Shown piece by piece: positions 31,216-39,704 of a DNA stretch of 39,881 bases (within the stretch, counting starts at the first letter, position 1; each line of letters begins with the position of its first letter). The notes under the pieces were generated by a model. That model was not told the DNA's origin and searched no databases. It saw only the letters and a program-made list of their open reading frames with translations. A program made the position numbers and the translations under genes. Source of the stretch: a virus; the IMG/VR virus record IMGVR_UViG_3300005617_000205, positions 1-39,881 of that record. One strand, written 5' to 3'.

Positions 31216-31505
31216 TGGTAACCGATTACTTAGATGATGCAAATGACGATCTGCTAATTGCGAATGGAGACTTCGTAAAAGGAGAAAGCACCTTGCAACA
31301 TAAGAAGCGGTTGTTTAAAACTGTTTCAGGTGACTGGAGACAGTATCCAAAAATCGGAATTGGAGCATTTCAGTTTTTGCTAGATGATGAACTTGGCTCT
31401 CTCTATACAAAGATTCAGGAGCAGTATAAACTTGATGGAGTGAAAGTGAGCGGCTTAAAAGTAAGCTCAGACGGACAGGTAACTGATGAAAGCTATTACC
31501 CATGA
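31215..31505 (+). CDS. Baseplate wedge protein (gpW/gp25-like, Mu gp46)
   Basis: 96 residues. DDLLIANGDFVKGESTLQHK, then KTVSGDWRQYPKIGIGAFQF and LYTKIQEQYKLDGVKVSGLK, match the small gp25/gpW lysozyme-like wedge family of contractile tails. It overlaps neighbours by one and four bases. Confidence 0.75.
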   Translation: MVTDYLDDANDDLLIANGDFVKGESTLQHKKRLFKTVSGDWRQYPKIGIGAFQFLLDDELGSLYTKIQEQYKLDGVKVSGLKVSSDGQVTDESYYP

Positions 31506-32029
31506 GAAAGGTAACTAAAATGAGATACTCAACCCTAGTGGATATTGCCATGCAAGAATATGGTGGCGTGGAGGGAATTATCTCAGCCGCAAAACTCAAT
31601 GGTCTTACATTGGATGGAGAGCTTGCTTCTGATATGCTGATGGTCATTGATGAAGATGTTGAAAGTGCGGTGAGGAATGTTGTGCCGCTTGCGGTTTCAA
31701 TCACAGCTCCGGTGAACACTAACGACACGATTGTTCACAATGGGCAAAGCTTGATTGATTTAATGATTCAGGAATATGGCAGTGTTGAGGGGTTTGTGAG
31801 CCTTCTGAAATTGAATGGGCTTAGTGCGCAGAGTGATCCTATCACTGGAGCGATCACCAAAATAGATCTTCTTGCCGTGAGCGATAAAAGTGTGCGCAGT
31901 TTCTTCTCCGGCAAAGTTGTGAACACAGGCTATACAGGATTAGGGCTGGCTGCTGAATATGAATTGAGAGAAGACAATTTCTATATCCTTCGTGAAGATG
32001 GTTCTAAAATTATAAGAGAAAATGGCTGA
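31502..32029 (+). CDS. LysM-like repeat tail protein
   Basis: 175 residues from ATG 31502 (a later ATG at 31520 begins MRYSTLVDIA). Two internal repeats are visible: STLVDIAMQEYGGVEGIISA with LNGLTL, and QSLIDLMIQEYGSVEGFVSL with LNGLS. Each resembles a LysM-like unit. LysM-type domains in tail proteins bind the cell wall or join hub parts. It lies between the wedge gene and the long fibre gene. Confidence 0.6.
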   Translation: MRKVTKMRYSTLVDIAMQEYGGVEGIISAAKLNGLTLDGELASDMLMVIDEDVESAVRNVVPLAVSITAPVNTNDTIVHNGQSLIDLMIQEYGSVEGFVSLLKLNGLSAQSDPITGAITKIDLLAVSDKSVRSFFSGKVVNTGYTGLGLAAEYELREDNFYILREDGSKIIRENG

Positions 32030-35000
32030 TCAAAAAATAAGTGCAGACCCATCCGCAACCGACCTTGTTGGTGCGGTCATTCCTATTGTGCAAGGAGGAG
32101 CAAATAAAAAAGCTGCGTCAAGCTTATTTGCTACTCCGTTGGGTTTTACTCCAGAGAATACTGCCAACAAAGAAACAGGCAGCGCACCAACCGACAACTC
32201 AACCAAGTACCCAAGCAGTCACACCGTCTTTACTGCTTTGGCTACGAAACAAAATGCCATTGGTTATACTCCCGAAGACGTTGCCAACAAAGCAACCTCA
32301 CTCGCGAGCAATGACAACACGCACTATCCTACCACAGCGGCAGTAAAGGCTTACTCAGATGCGAACCTTGCGAGCGCGAATGCTTATGCAGACGGCTTGC
32401 TCGTTTCTGTTTTTAAGTACTGTGGCACTTGGGACCCGAACGTAACTCCTTACCCTACTTCGGGAGGAACGGGAACAGCTGGAGCGATTAAGGCAGGTAA
32501 TGCGTTTGAAGCTTCAGCCGCAGGCGGTGGATTTGATCAGGGCGATATTGTTGTAGCCAAAATAGATGCGCCTGGCTCAACGGCTGGCAATTGGGGAACG
32601 AGCGAACACAACACGCAGCAAGCAACTACTTCAGTGCGCGGCACTGCAATGATCGTAGATACTACGACCATTCAAAACAATGCCACTACCGATGATCAGA
32701 AGATAGTAACCGCTGCAAAGTTTTGGAGCGGCCTTTCAACCTTTGCCGGACAAACAAACACATGGGCAAGTGTGCAGACTTTCACTTCTGCGCCTAAGTT
32801 CAATAGCGTTTCTGCAAGCCAATATTTGAAAGTGGATGCTAGCAAGAATCTTACTTCTGTTGCTTCCATTCCTGATGGTGATGTTTCTTATGCTAATCGC
32901 AATGCAAATTTGGTGTGGGCTGGCCCTGCTTCTGGTGGAGCTGCTGCGCCTACGTTCCGCGCATTGGTTACGGCTGATCTTGCGGCTTCATTGGTAACGT
33001 ATGCAAAGATTCAAAACGTAACTGACGGAAGTCTTCTTGGCAATGCAACCGGAGGAGCTGCGGCACCTTCTGAGATTACGGTTGAAAATGGATTGACTCT
33101 TGCGGCCTCGAAAGTAAAATGGGGAGGAACACTCACCGCAGCAACTACGATCACAAATAATACTGTGAATGGGTTGAACTGGACAGGCACGATAAATCCT
33201 ACAACAGCAAGTGGGCAATATTATTGGAATGCAAATCCATCAGTCACCTTGAGGGCAACGGCTTCAGATTCATTTTCTGCATTCATTTTTAAACCTCAAA
33301 TAAATACAGGTGCTAACACTCAAAACCTTACGGGCGTTGTAGTTGATGCTGATCTACATTTAACTGGTGCAGTGAACACATTTACGGCCCTTCAAACCAA
33401 TACAACTGCGAGTTGCACAAATGGAACTACAACAGGATTTTCAGCATATACATATACCAATCAAGACGGGACAGGAACATCCGCATCGGGAGCAACATTT
33501 GACGTAACTGTGAGCGGAAATGTGATTACTACTGTTGTAAAAAATGCTACAGGTTCGGGTTATAAAATAGGAGACAAATTTCTTTTCAATGGATCAAGCT
33601 TTGGAGGAAGCGGGTCTGTATTTATTGAGTTGGTTTCACTGGATAAAACAATTAGTACTTCAAGCACAGCCTTTAAAGTAATCAATAGAATTTATCAGCC
33701 AGCACTTTCGGCAGTTGTTACACCAATCAATAAATTCTTTTCTGGACAAGTTCTTGATAATACAGGAACAGCAATTGAAAAAATGTATTGGGGTTGGTAT
33801 ATAGATGGTGGCTCTACATCTACAGTGGCTTTTGGTGATAGCTTTGGCGAGGTTTTTAAAACCAATGGTTCCAATATTTCATTCACGAGAGCTATCTCAA
33901 CATCTGCGGCAACGACTTGGGGGACAATGACCACAAAGGAGATAGCGTATGGAGGTGTTAACTCAGGAACAAGTTCATCATTGCATTTTCTTACCTCTTC
34001 TGTGGCACAACGATTCTCTGTTAATAATCAGTTGTATTCGGGATTACTCACCTCAAACACAATAACAAGTGGAGTACCAGCTACAGGCTCAATAACAAAT
34101 GCGGGCTCTGGTTATACTAATGGAAGTTATTCGAATGTGACAGCGACAGGCGGGACAGGTACCGGTTTATTTTTGGCAATCACTGTTGCAGGGAATGTGG
34201 TGACCGTTGTTTCATTAACTGCAAACTCCGCGATTAATTATAAAGCGGGTGACGTGGTGAGCGGAACTTTTGGGGGAGGCAGTGGTTTTCAATACACAAT
34301 AAACACTTGTGATTTTACGGGCGGAGTTTTCTCTTCAGTTAGAAATACTCAGACGATAACTGATAATGGAAGCGGTGCAAATATTTATGCAACCATTTAT
34401 GACAAAAGAACTATAACTCAAAACAATACAGCGGGAACGCCCTATTTCGTTTTCGGTGAATTCAATCCATCTATCAGTGGATCACCGAATGTCTATGGAG
34501 TTTTAATGAGACCTGCGGCTTGTTTGAATGGCTTTGGTCTTGGTGCTTCTAATCCAACAGCTACGATTGAAATAGGTGCAGGTGCTTCATCACGCGCTCC
34601 CTTTAAATTGAATTCTGGCACAGTTGTTACATCAACTACAGGAGGAAATTTTGAATACAACAATTCATTCTATGCCACAAAGAATAGTGGCCTTCGCTTT
34701 GGCATTGGCGGCTCGATATTCGAAAACTATGCCGATGCCGGAAACACAACAACGACCGAGACGGATATTTTCAGCTACACCACTCCGGCCAATACGCTTG
34801 AGGTAAATGGTGGAAGAATAAAAGCTACCTACGGTTTCAATTTGGTGAACTCGGCAAGTACCAAGCAAATAAAAATCTATTTTGCTGGCTCAGTCATTTT
34901 TGATTCGGGTGCTTTAACGGTTACGGCTGCGGCCAATGTAACGGTTGATATTACCATCATCCGGGTTAGCTCTACTGTGGTGAGATACATTGTGAATGGA

Positions 35001-35177
35001 AGCGGATTGAATACATCTACTTCTTCCTTCAGCGCAGTGGGCGAGCTTACAAGTCTTACACTTTCAAACACAAATATTTTAAAAGCCACAGGCACAGCCG
35101 CAGGTGGATCGGCAGCGACTAACGATATCGTTGGCAAGGCTGCGGATGGCTATTGGTTACCTGTCTCAAATAACTAA
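32022..35177 (+). CDS. Long tail fibre protein
   Basis: 1051 residues. The N-terminal 110 residues hold two related blocks (GFTPENTANKETGSAPTDNS; GYTPEDVANKATSLASNDNT) each followed by a VFTAL or AVKAY helix, typical of fibre attachment regions. The long middle is Thr/Asn/Gly/Ser-rich beta structure, with two GSGY-containing modules (GSGYKIGDKF; GSGYTNGSY). The C-terminal part lacks a chaperone domain I recognise. It is the likely receptor-recognising fibre, unrelated to the DGR repeats. Confidence 0.8.
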   Translation: MADQKISADPSATDLVGAVIPIVQGGANKKAASSLFATPLGFTPENTANKETGSAPTDNSTKYPSSHTVFTALATKQNAIGYTPEDVANKATSLASNDNTHYPTTAAVKAYSDANLASANAYADGLLVSVFKYCGTWDPNVTPYPTSGGTGTAGAIKAGNAFEASAAGGGFDQGDIVVAKIDAPGSTAGNWGTSEHNTQQATTSVRGTAMIVDTTTIQNNATTDDQKIVTAAKFWSGLSTFAGQTNTWASVQTFTSAPKFNSVSASQYLKVDASKNLTSVASIPDGDVSYANRNANLVWAGPASGGAAAPTFRALVTADLAASLVTYAKIQNVTDGSLLGNATGGAAAPSEITVENGLTLAASKVKWGGTLTAATTITNNTVNGLNWTGTINPTTASGQYYWNANPSVTLRATASDSFSAFIFKPQINTGANTQNLTGVVVDADLHLTGAVNTFTALQTNTTASCTNGTTTGFSAYTYTNQDGTGTSASGATFDVTVSGNVITTVVKNATGSGYKIGDKFLFNGSSFGGSGSVFIELVSLDKTISTSSTAFKVINRIYQPALSAVVTPINKFFSGQVLDNTGTAIEKMYWGWYIDGGSTSTVAFGDSFGEVFKTNGSNISFTRAISTSAATTWGTMTTKEIAYGGVNSGTSSSLHFLTSSVAQRFSVNNQLYSGLLTSNTITSGVPATGSITNAGSGYTNGSYSNVTATGGTGTGLFLAITVAGNVVTVVSLTANSAINYKAGDVVSGTFGGGSGFQYTINTCDFTGGVFSSVRNTQTITDNGSGANIYATIYDKRTITQNNTAGTPYFVFGEFNPSISGSPNVYGVLMRPAACLNGFGLGASNPTATIEIGAGASSRAPFKLNSGTVVTSTTGGNFEYNNSFYATKNSGLRFGIGGSIFENYADAGNTTTTETDIFSYTTPANTLEVNGGRIKATYGFNLVNSASTKQIKIYFAGSVIFDSGALTVTAAANVTVDITIIRVSSTVVRYIVNGSGLNTSTSSFSAVGELTSLTLSNTNILKATGTAAGGSAATNDIVGKAADGYWLPVSNN

Positions 35178-35180
35178 GAT

Positions 35181-35642
35181 ATGATAAACGCACTTTCAGT
35201 TGACATTTCGAACGATCCGATTTCAGGATTGAAAAGAAAAATGATTCATGTGAAGTTGGAGATCGCCCAAGACCTTCAAATGATTCACTGGCGCAAAATT
35301 GTTTTCTATGAGAAGCTCACGGGCGATGCTTATGGAAGGCCAATACTTCAAGCCATTCAGGAAGATGAAACCCTGAGCGATGAGCAAAAGAAAAAGCTTT
35401 CGGCACAATACGAGCCGCAGCAATTTGCTGTAAACACATCAGGCTCGATGGTGAATGCGCAAGGAGTAGAAGTGCAACAAAACCCTGATAATAGTTGGCC
35501 TGATGGTTCAGTATCCGAATTAGAATTCTGGCAGGCAATGCCAATCGCATATTTAAGTCCGGCACCTTCATTATGCTCAGAGGTGGTTTACGGACTTCTT
35601 AAAGTGAGCATGAAAGCAATGGATAACCAAAACAGAGTATGA
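35181..35642 (+). CDS. Hypothetical protein next to the fibre gene
   Basis: 153 residues, 3 bases after the fibre stop. Contains LEIAQDLQMIHWRKIVFYEK and an Asn/Gln/Val-rich middle (NTSGSMVNAQGVEVQQNPDN). The position beside a fibre gene suggests a fibre-assembly or small fibre component. No family recognised. Confidence 0.6.
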   Translation: MINALSVDISNDPISGLKRKMIHVKLEIAQDLQMIHWRKIVFYEKLTGDAYGRPILQAIQEDETLSDEQKKKLSAQYEPQQFAVNTSGSMVNAQGVEVQQNPDNSWPDGSVSELEFWQAMPIAYLSPAPSLCSEVVYGLLKVSMKAMDNQNRV

Positions 35643-36088
35643 AACCAACAACCACAGCAAAAGCAAAAGGACAATCAATCACCTTCAACGATGGCACCAA
35701 GCTCATCGATCTATTGAGGCGCACAGGGTACAACACCAAGACGCTTGCCAATGATGATTTCTTAGACCTTCATTATTTGAAGCTCAAACTTTCTAAAGCC
35801 CTCGATGCAGTAAATGAATCGATGGTAGAGCTTGCCAAAGAAATGAAACATGAAATCGTTTTGGTAAGCCAGAACGATGCGCAATTCCGCTTAGTGAAAT
35901 CTGAGAAAGACGGACAGAAGGAATACGCCAACGCTACTCCTGAATTCTTGGAGAAGAAAGTACTTATCGAGAAGCAACCTATTGAAGGATTGAAACTAAA
36001 CTTTATGACCATCGATGCCTTCAGAGAGTGGGCTGGTAACATGGATCACCAATTTGAACTCACAGAATTTTTACTTAAAGAGAAATGA
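35639..36088 (+). CDS. Hypothetical late protein
   Basis: 149 residues, overlapping the previous stop by ATGA. Helical and charged (KLKLSKALDAVNESMVELAK; NATPEFLEKKVLIEKQPIEG). No signal peptide and no known domain recognised. Coupled to a DUF1353 gene by another 4-base overlap. Confidence 0.6.
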   Translation: MKPTTTAKAKGQSITFNDGTKLIDLLRRTGYNTKTLANDDFLDLHYLKLKLSKALDAVNESMVELAKEMKHEIVLVSQNDAQFRLVKSEKDGQKEYANATPEFLEKKVLIEKQPIEGLKLNFMTIDAFREWAGNMDHQFELTEFLLKEK

Positions 36089-36477
36089 TCTTCGAATTTT
36101 TTCTTGAGCAACGCGAGCGAAGTCTGCTAATCCTATCATGGAAAGCAGACCAGCCGCTTTACCGTTTAGTTCAGCCAATCATTTTCATAAGGCTTGACAA
36201 ATCTACTTTGATTGTGCCAGTTGGTACCATCACCGATGGAGCAAGCGTTCCGTGGATGCTTAGGTGGTTGTTTCCTCAGCAAGGCAAATACACCCGCGCA
36301 AGCTTGGCACATGATTACCTCTACGAAACGGATACCGGAACGCGCTCTGAAGCTGATGAAGACTTTTTAAACTGGATGATTGAGGACGGTGTGCCGGAGT
36401 GGAAGGCGAAGCTCTTTTGGTTCGCTGTAAGAGTTGGAGGAAAAAGATGGTGGGACTTTAAAGGAAAAATTAAATAA
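36085..36477 (+). CDS. DUF1353 family protein
   Basis: 130 residues. VPVGTITDGASVPWMLRWLF and RASLAHDYLYETDTG match the DUF1353 signature (ITDGASVP; AxxxHDxLY). This family is common in phage late regions near tail or lysis genes. A metal-peptidase-like role has been suggested from the conserved His/Asp, but is not established here. Confidence 0.75.
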   Translation: MIFEFFLEQRERSLLILSWKADQPLYRLVQPIIFIRLDKSTLIVPVGTITDGASVPWMLRWLFPQQGKYTRASLAHDYLYETDTGTRSEADEDFLNWMIEDGVPEWKAKLFWFAVRVGGKRWWDFKGKIK

Positions 36478-36485
36478 TAAATCTA

Positions 36486-37337
36486 ATGGCACGCACTGTC
36501 AACGAAATACTAGCCGAAGGAAATGCAGCGCAAGACGCATTGAATGCACTTTATACTCAAATCACCAATGAAGTGAATGCCGATGCCAATCTTGCCGGGC
36601 TAACTAGCACCAGCAAAACCGCTGAGTTTAACCTTTGGAAATATGTGTGGAGTGCGATGGCCTACATTCAGGAAGCAATTTGGGGAGAGGCTGAAGCAGA
36701 AATGCAAGCCGTGGCTGATGCGGCAATACCCGGAACAGATAAGTGGATGCAAAAGGAAGTTTTAAAATTTCAGTATGGTGATGCCTTGCTTTTTGATACC
36801 GTGACTGCAAAGTATTACTATGCTGCCATCACGCCAGCCAATCAGATCATTAAACGCTGTGCAGTGGTCTCTCAGGGAGGGCTCACAACAATCAAGGTGG
36901 CCAAACTTGACGGAGGCGGAAACCCCGTGGCTCTTTCAAGCGGAGAATTAACATCCTTTAAGAGCTGGTTGAGTCAGATACAATGGTCGGGAAGTAACCT
37001 GATGGCTTTGAGCCTTGATGCTGATTTACTCGATGCAGAGTTTACCATCTATTATAACGGCATCATTCCGCTCAGTGTAATTCAACCGCTTGTCGAAGCT
37101 GCTTATGATGCATACATCGCAGCGTTGCCATTCAACGGACAATACAACATTACACATCACATTGATGCGCTTCAGGCTGTTGCCAATGTCAATGACGTAA
37201 TACCTGGTACCATACAGGCGAAGACAAGCGCGGGAAGTTATTCCTCGGTGAGCCGAATTTATAATCCATTAAGCGGGTATCTGCAACGCGATTCTGGAAT
37301 TCCTTTTTCAACTCTACTCACTTACGTAGCTCAGTAA
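36486..37337 (+). CDS. Baseplate J-like protein (Mu gp47-like)
   Basis: 283 residues. KTAEFNLWKYVWSAMAYIQE, then KWMQKEVLKFQYGDALLFDT, with a C-terminal domain of paired strands (PLVEAAYDAYIAALPFNGQY), fits the baseplate J family, which forms the wedge ring. It is separated from the other baseplate genes by the fibre block, an unusual order. It overlaps the next start by one base. Confidence 0.65.
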   Translation: MARTVNEILAEGNAAQDALNALYTQITNEVNADANLAGLTSTSKTAEFNLWKYVWSAMAYIQEAIWGEAEAEMQAVADAAIPGTDKWMQKEVLKFQYGDALLFDTVTAKYYYAAITPANQIIKRCAVVSQGGLTTIKVAKLDGGGNPVALSSGELTSFKSWLSQIQWSGSNLMALSLDADLLDAEFTIYYNGIIPLSVIQPLVEAAYDAYIAALPFNGQYNITHHIDALQAVANVNDVIPGTIQAKTSAGSYSSVSRIYNPLSGYLQRDSGIPFSTLLTYVAQ

Positions 37338-37807
37338 TGGCACTTGTTAATTACGATATCGATTTTGGCAAAATGATCAAGCAGTTACTGCCTACCGTTT
37401 TGCGTACCAACATTAGAATTGCATGGCTTAAAGCTGCTCTTTCCACACTCAGAACTTTGCATGATAATTTTTTGACGTTCCGTGATGGCATAATGAACGA
37501 AATCATTTGGAATGGTCAAACAATCAAGCTTGAGAACCTTCTTATCCTCCGCTTCGGAGCTGGCATTTACATTACGAACAATGCAGGATTATCTGACAGT
37601 TTTTTTGTTGGTGATGGCTCTGATGTATCGGCTTACATTGGAATTGGAACAGACATTGCAGATTACATTGATGTCTCTTATACCGTTTCACTTTACAATT
37701 TCACCGTTCATGTTCCGTCTTCCATCACTTTCGACATGACCGAAATGACGAGCCTGATCAACAAATACAAAATGTTTGGTACTACCTATAACATCGTAAT
37801 TTTTTAA
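37337..37807 (+). CDS. Tail protein after the baseplate J-like gene
   Basis: 156 residues. FGKMIKQLLPTVLRTNIRIA, then WLKAALSTLRTLHDNFLTFR, and a C-terminal beta-rich part with FTVHVPSSITFD. Placement immediately downstream of gpJ corresponds to gpI/gp48-type tail proteins. No confident family. Confidence 0.5.
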   Translation: MALVNYDIDFGKMIKQLLPTVLRTNIRIAWLKAALSTLRTLHDNFLTFRDGIMNEIIWNGQTIKLENLLILRFGAGIYITNNAGLSDSFFVGDGSDVSAYIGIGTDIADYIDVSYTVSLYNFTVHVPSSITFDMTEMTSLINKYKMFGTTYNIVIF

Positions 37808-37810
37808 ACT

Positions 37811-38623
37811 ATGAAGAAGATTGATTTTTCCCACGTTATTGCCGGAACGCGCAAGCTTGGAGCAACGAAAGAAACCTTTTTGCATCTGCAAGAGAATGCA
37901 CAGGAGTTAACTGATGCACTCTCTCGCGCTTTATTGAGTAATAACCAGACTGATCCTATTTTACTTTGGGGTTGTGTGAATAGCGGAAGCGGATTGAATT
38001 ACATCATTAGCGCAGGAGCGATTTACTATCAGGGAGAAATTTATCAGGTGCCAGCTTTCACCGGAACAGCTACGGGTGCAAATGTTCCAACGCTAAGCAG
38101 CTCTACAACTTACAGAACTAATGATCCGGTTGTCTATAGCGACACAAATACTTTCAACACTCATGCAATTGTTCAAATGATTTGGACGATCACAGCGAGT
38201 GGAGGCGGCTTGGTGGACTTTGCTTCGATAAAAAAATTCAGTAAAAGCGCGCAGGCGTCTTGGCAGAATATAAGTTTAGCAAGTGGATGGACTACTTATG
38301 GCGGAATTACTCCACAATATAGAATTGATGCCTTTGGTCAGGTTCACTTGAGAGGTTCAATTGCAACGACAACTTCCGGCTCAACAAATTTTAAAGCTGT
38401 TAATGCAGGAGGCGTTCCTTCCGCTCCAAGTGGCCATTCTGTTATGTGTCCGAAATTATATTTCCCACATGGAGGAGGGGCATATCAATCAACAAATCTT
38501 TTTGTTTCGATTGAAGATGATGGATCATTGTACGTTTATAAACCAAATGGAACTGCAAGTCCTGATGCTTTGGATGTTGCTCTCTTCCTTGATGGAATTA
38601 GCTACTGGCCAGCAGGAACATAA
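37811..38623 (+). CDS. Tail-tip or short fibre protein
   Basis: 270 residues. The N-terminal part (KKIDFSHVIAGTRKLGATKE; HLQENAQELTDALSRALL) is helical and attachment-like; the rest is beta-rich, Gly/Ser/Thr-rich (GGITPQYRIDAFGQVHLRGS; GHSVMCPKLYFPHGGG). This is typical of receptor-binding or baseplate-associated fibres. It is the last structural gene. It lacks any similarity to the DGR template. Confidence 0.6.
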   Translation: MKKIDFSHVIAGTRKLGATKETFLHLQENAQELTDALSRALLSNNQTDPILLWGCVNSGSGLNYIISAGAIYYQGEIYQVPAFTGTATGANVPTLSSSTTYRTNDPVVYSDTNTFNTHAIVQMIWTITASGGGLVDFASIKKFSKSAQASWQNISLASGWTTYGGITPQYRIDAFGQVHLRGSIATTTSGSTNFKAVNAGGVPSAPSGHSVMCPKLYFPHGGGAYQSTNLFVSIEDDGSLYVYKPNGTASPDALDVALFLDGISYWPAGT

Positions 38624-38634
38624 AAAAATAAAAA

Positions 38635-38665
38635 GTATTGGGGGAATAAGCACTCAACCCAATAC
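38635..38665 (+). promoter_or_regulatory. Stem-loop before the methyltransferase gene
   Basis: GTATTGGG (38635-38642) and CCCAATAC (38658-38665) form a perfect 8-bp stem ending three bases before the ATG at 38669. The only purine-rich stretch (GGGGGAA) is inside the stem-loop. This could repress translation until bound or melted, as seen with the Mu mom leader and Com. Confidence 0.5.
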
Positions 38666-38668
38666 ACA

Positions 38669-39460
38669 ATGAATATAAAAACACCAATCAGTTACTATGG
38701 AGGGAAGCAAAGACTTCTCTCCACCATCCTCTCCAAAATTCCAAAACATAAACTCTATTGTGAGCCGTTCCTCGGAGGTGCGGCTATCTTCTTTGGCAAA
38801 GAGCCGAGCGAAGTGGAAGTGATCAATGACACAAACAAAGAGCTGATAAACTTCTATCGCATTTGCAAAGAGAAATTCCTAGACCTTCAAACTCTGGTAA
38901 GGATAACGCTTCACAGTCGCACCGCTCACCGCGATGCTAAAATCATTTATGAGAATCCTCACCTCTTCAGCGATGTTCACCGAGCATGGGCTGTGTGGGT
39001 TTTGAGTTCGCAGAGCTTCAGCGCAATGCTGGACGGAACTTGGGGTTATGATAAATCCAAACGAACAACAACAACTAAGATCACCAATAAGCGCGAGCAG
39101 TTCACGGAGGATTTGGCCATCCGCTTACAGGGTGCTCAAATCGAATGCGCTGATGCTTTATACATCATTCAGAGCAGGGATGCAGCAGATAGCTTCTTTT
39201 ATTGTGATCCTCCTTACTTCAATAGCGACTGCGGCCATTATGATGGTTATACAATTGAAGACTTTGAGCAGCTTTTAAAGGCTCTCAGCGAAATCAAAGG
39301 AAAGTTCCTGCTAAGTAGTTATCCATCGCCATTACTCATGAGGTGGGCCAAGCAAATGGGCTGGCATCAATGGAGTTTGGAGACTGGAGTGAGCGTGAAT
39401 AACAAGAGCGGCTATCTCAAGCGCAAAGTCGAAGTATTGACGGCCAATTATGAAATATAA
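38669..39460 (+). CDS. D12-class adenine-N6 DNA methyltransferase (Dam-type)
   Basis: 263 residues. Motif I is YCEPFLGGAAIFF (30-42); catalytic motif IV is DPPYF (180-184); the opening SYYGGKQRLL is the typical N-terminus. It methylates adenine in a short site, perhaps GATC, to protect the phage from restriction. It lies last before the right end, exactly where Mu keeps the modification gene mom. An 8-bp hairpin occupies its leader and a structured element follows it. Confidence 0.85.
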   Translation: MNIKTPISYYGGKQRLLSTILSKIPKHKLYCEPFLGGAAIFFGKEPSEVEVINDTNKELINFYRICKEKFLDLQTLVRITLHSRTAHRDAKIIYENPHLFSDVHRAWAVWVLSSQSFSAMLDGTWGYDKSKRTTTTKITNKREQFTEDLAIRLQGAQIECADALYIIQSRDAADSFFYCDPPYFNSDCGHYDGYTIEDFEQLLKALSEIKGKFLLSSYPSPLLMRWAKQMGWHQWSLETGVSVNNKSGYLKRKVEVLTANYEI

Positions 39461-39584
39461 AGCCCGGACTATTTAGTGTTAACGCGAATCAACAAAAAAC
39501 CTCAGCTAGTGAGTTCGTCCGGGCTTATGGGGAAATAAGCCTAGATTGAGCACTAACTGAGGTCTTAAATTTTGTTGATTCGCG
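39460..39584 (+). ncRNA. Candidate structured RNA at the right end
   Basis: CGCGAATCAACAAAA (39483-39497) pairs perfectly with 39570-39584. ACCTCAGCTAGTG (39499-39511) pairs with 39551-39563 at 12 of 13. GGCTTAT (39522-39528) pairs with ATAAGCC (39535-39541). In addition AAGCCCGGAC (39460-39469) pairs with GTCCGGGCTT (39517-39526), which crosses the first helices and competes with the third. The alternative helices suggest a pseudoknot or a switch. No U run follows. Unrecognised. Confidence 0.5.
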
Positions 39585-39704
39585 GCTCAAATATAATGAC
39601 TTTTGAGCGGTTGAAAAGTGGCTAAATTGATAAAACTGACCCGTCTTTGAAAATGTACCGTTTCGTTTTTTTTATTGTACCGTTATGTTTTCGCGATCTT
39701 AGCA
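39585..39704. other. Phage right end with two transposase-binding repeats (R1, R2)
   Basis: R1 (39673-39692) and R2 (39652-39671) both begin with TGTACCG. R1 reversed matches L1, and R2 reversed shares AAAAACGAAACG with L2. The likely terminal dinucleotide is CA at 39703-39704, mirroring TG at 137-138. The last bases, TAAG close to the end on both sides, also match with one gap. Confidence 0.65.

Noticed and set aside
32022-35177. DGR variable repeat in the tail fibre
   Set aside because: No stretch resembling the 80-nt template was seen in the fibre or in the short fibre gene.
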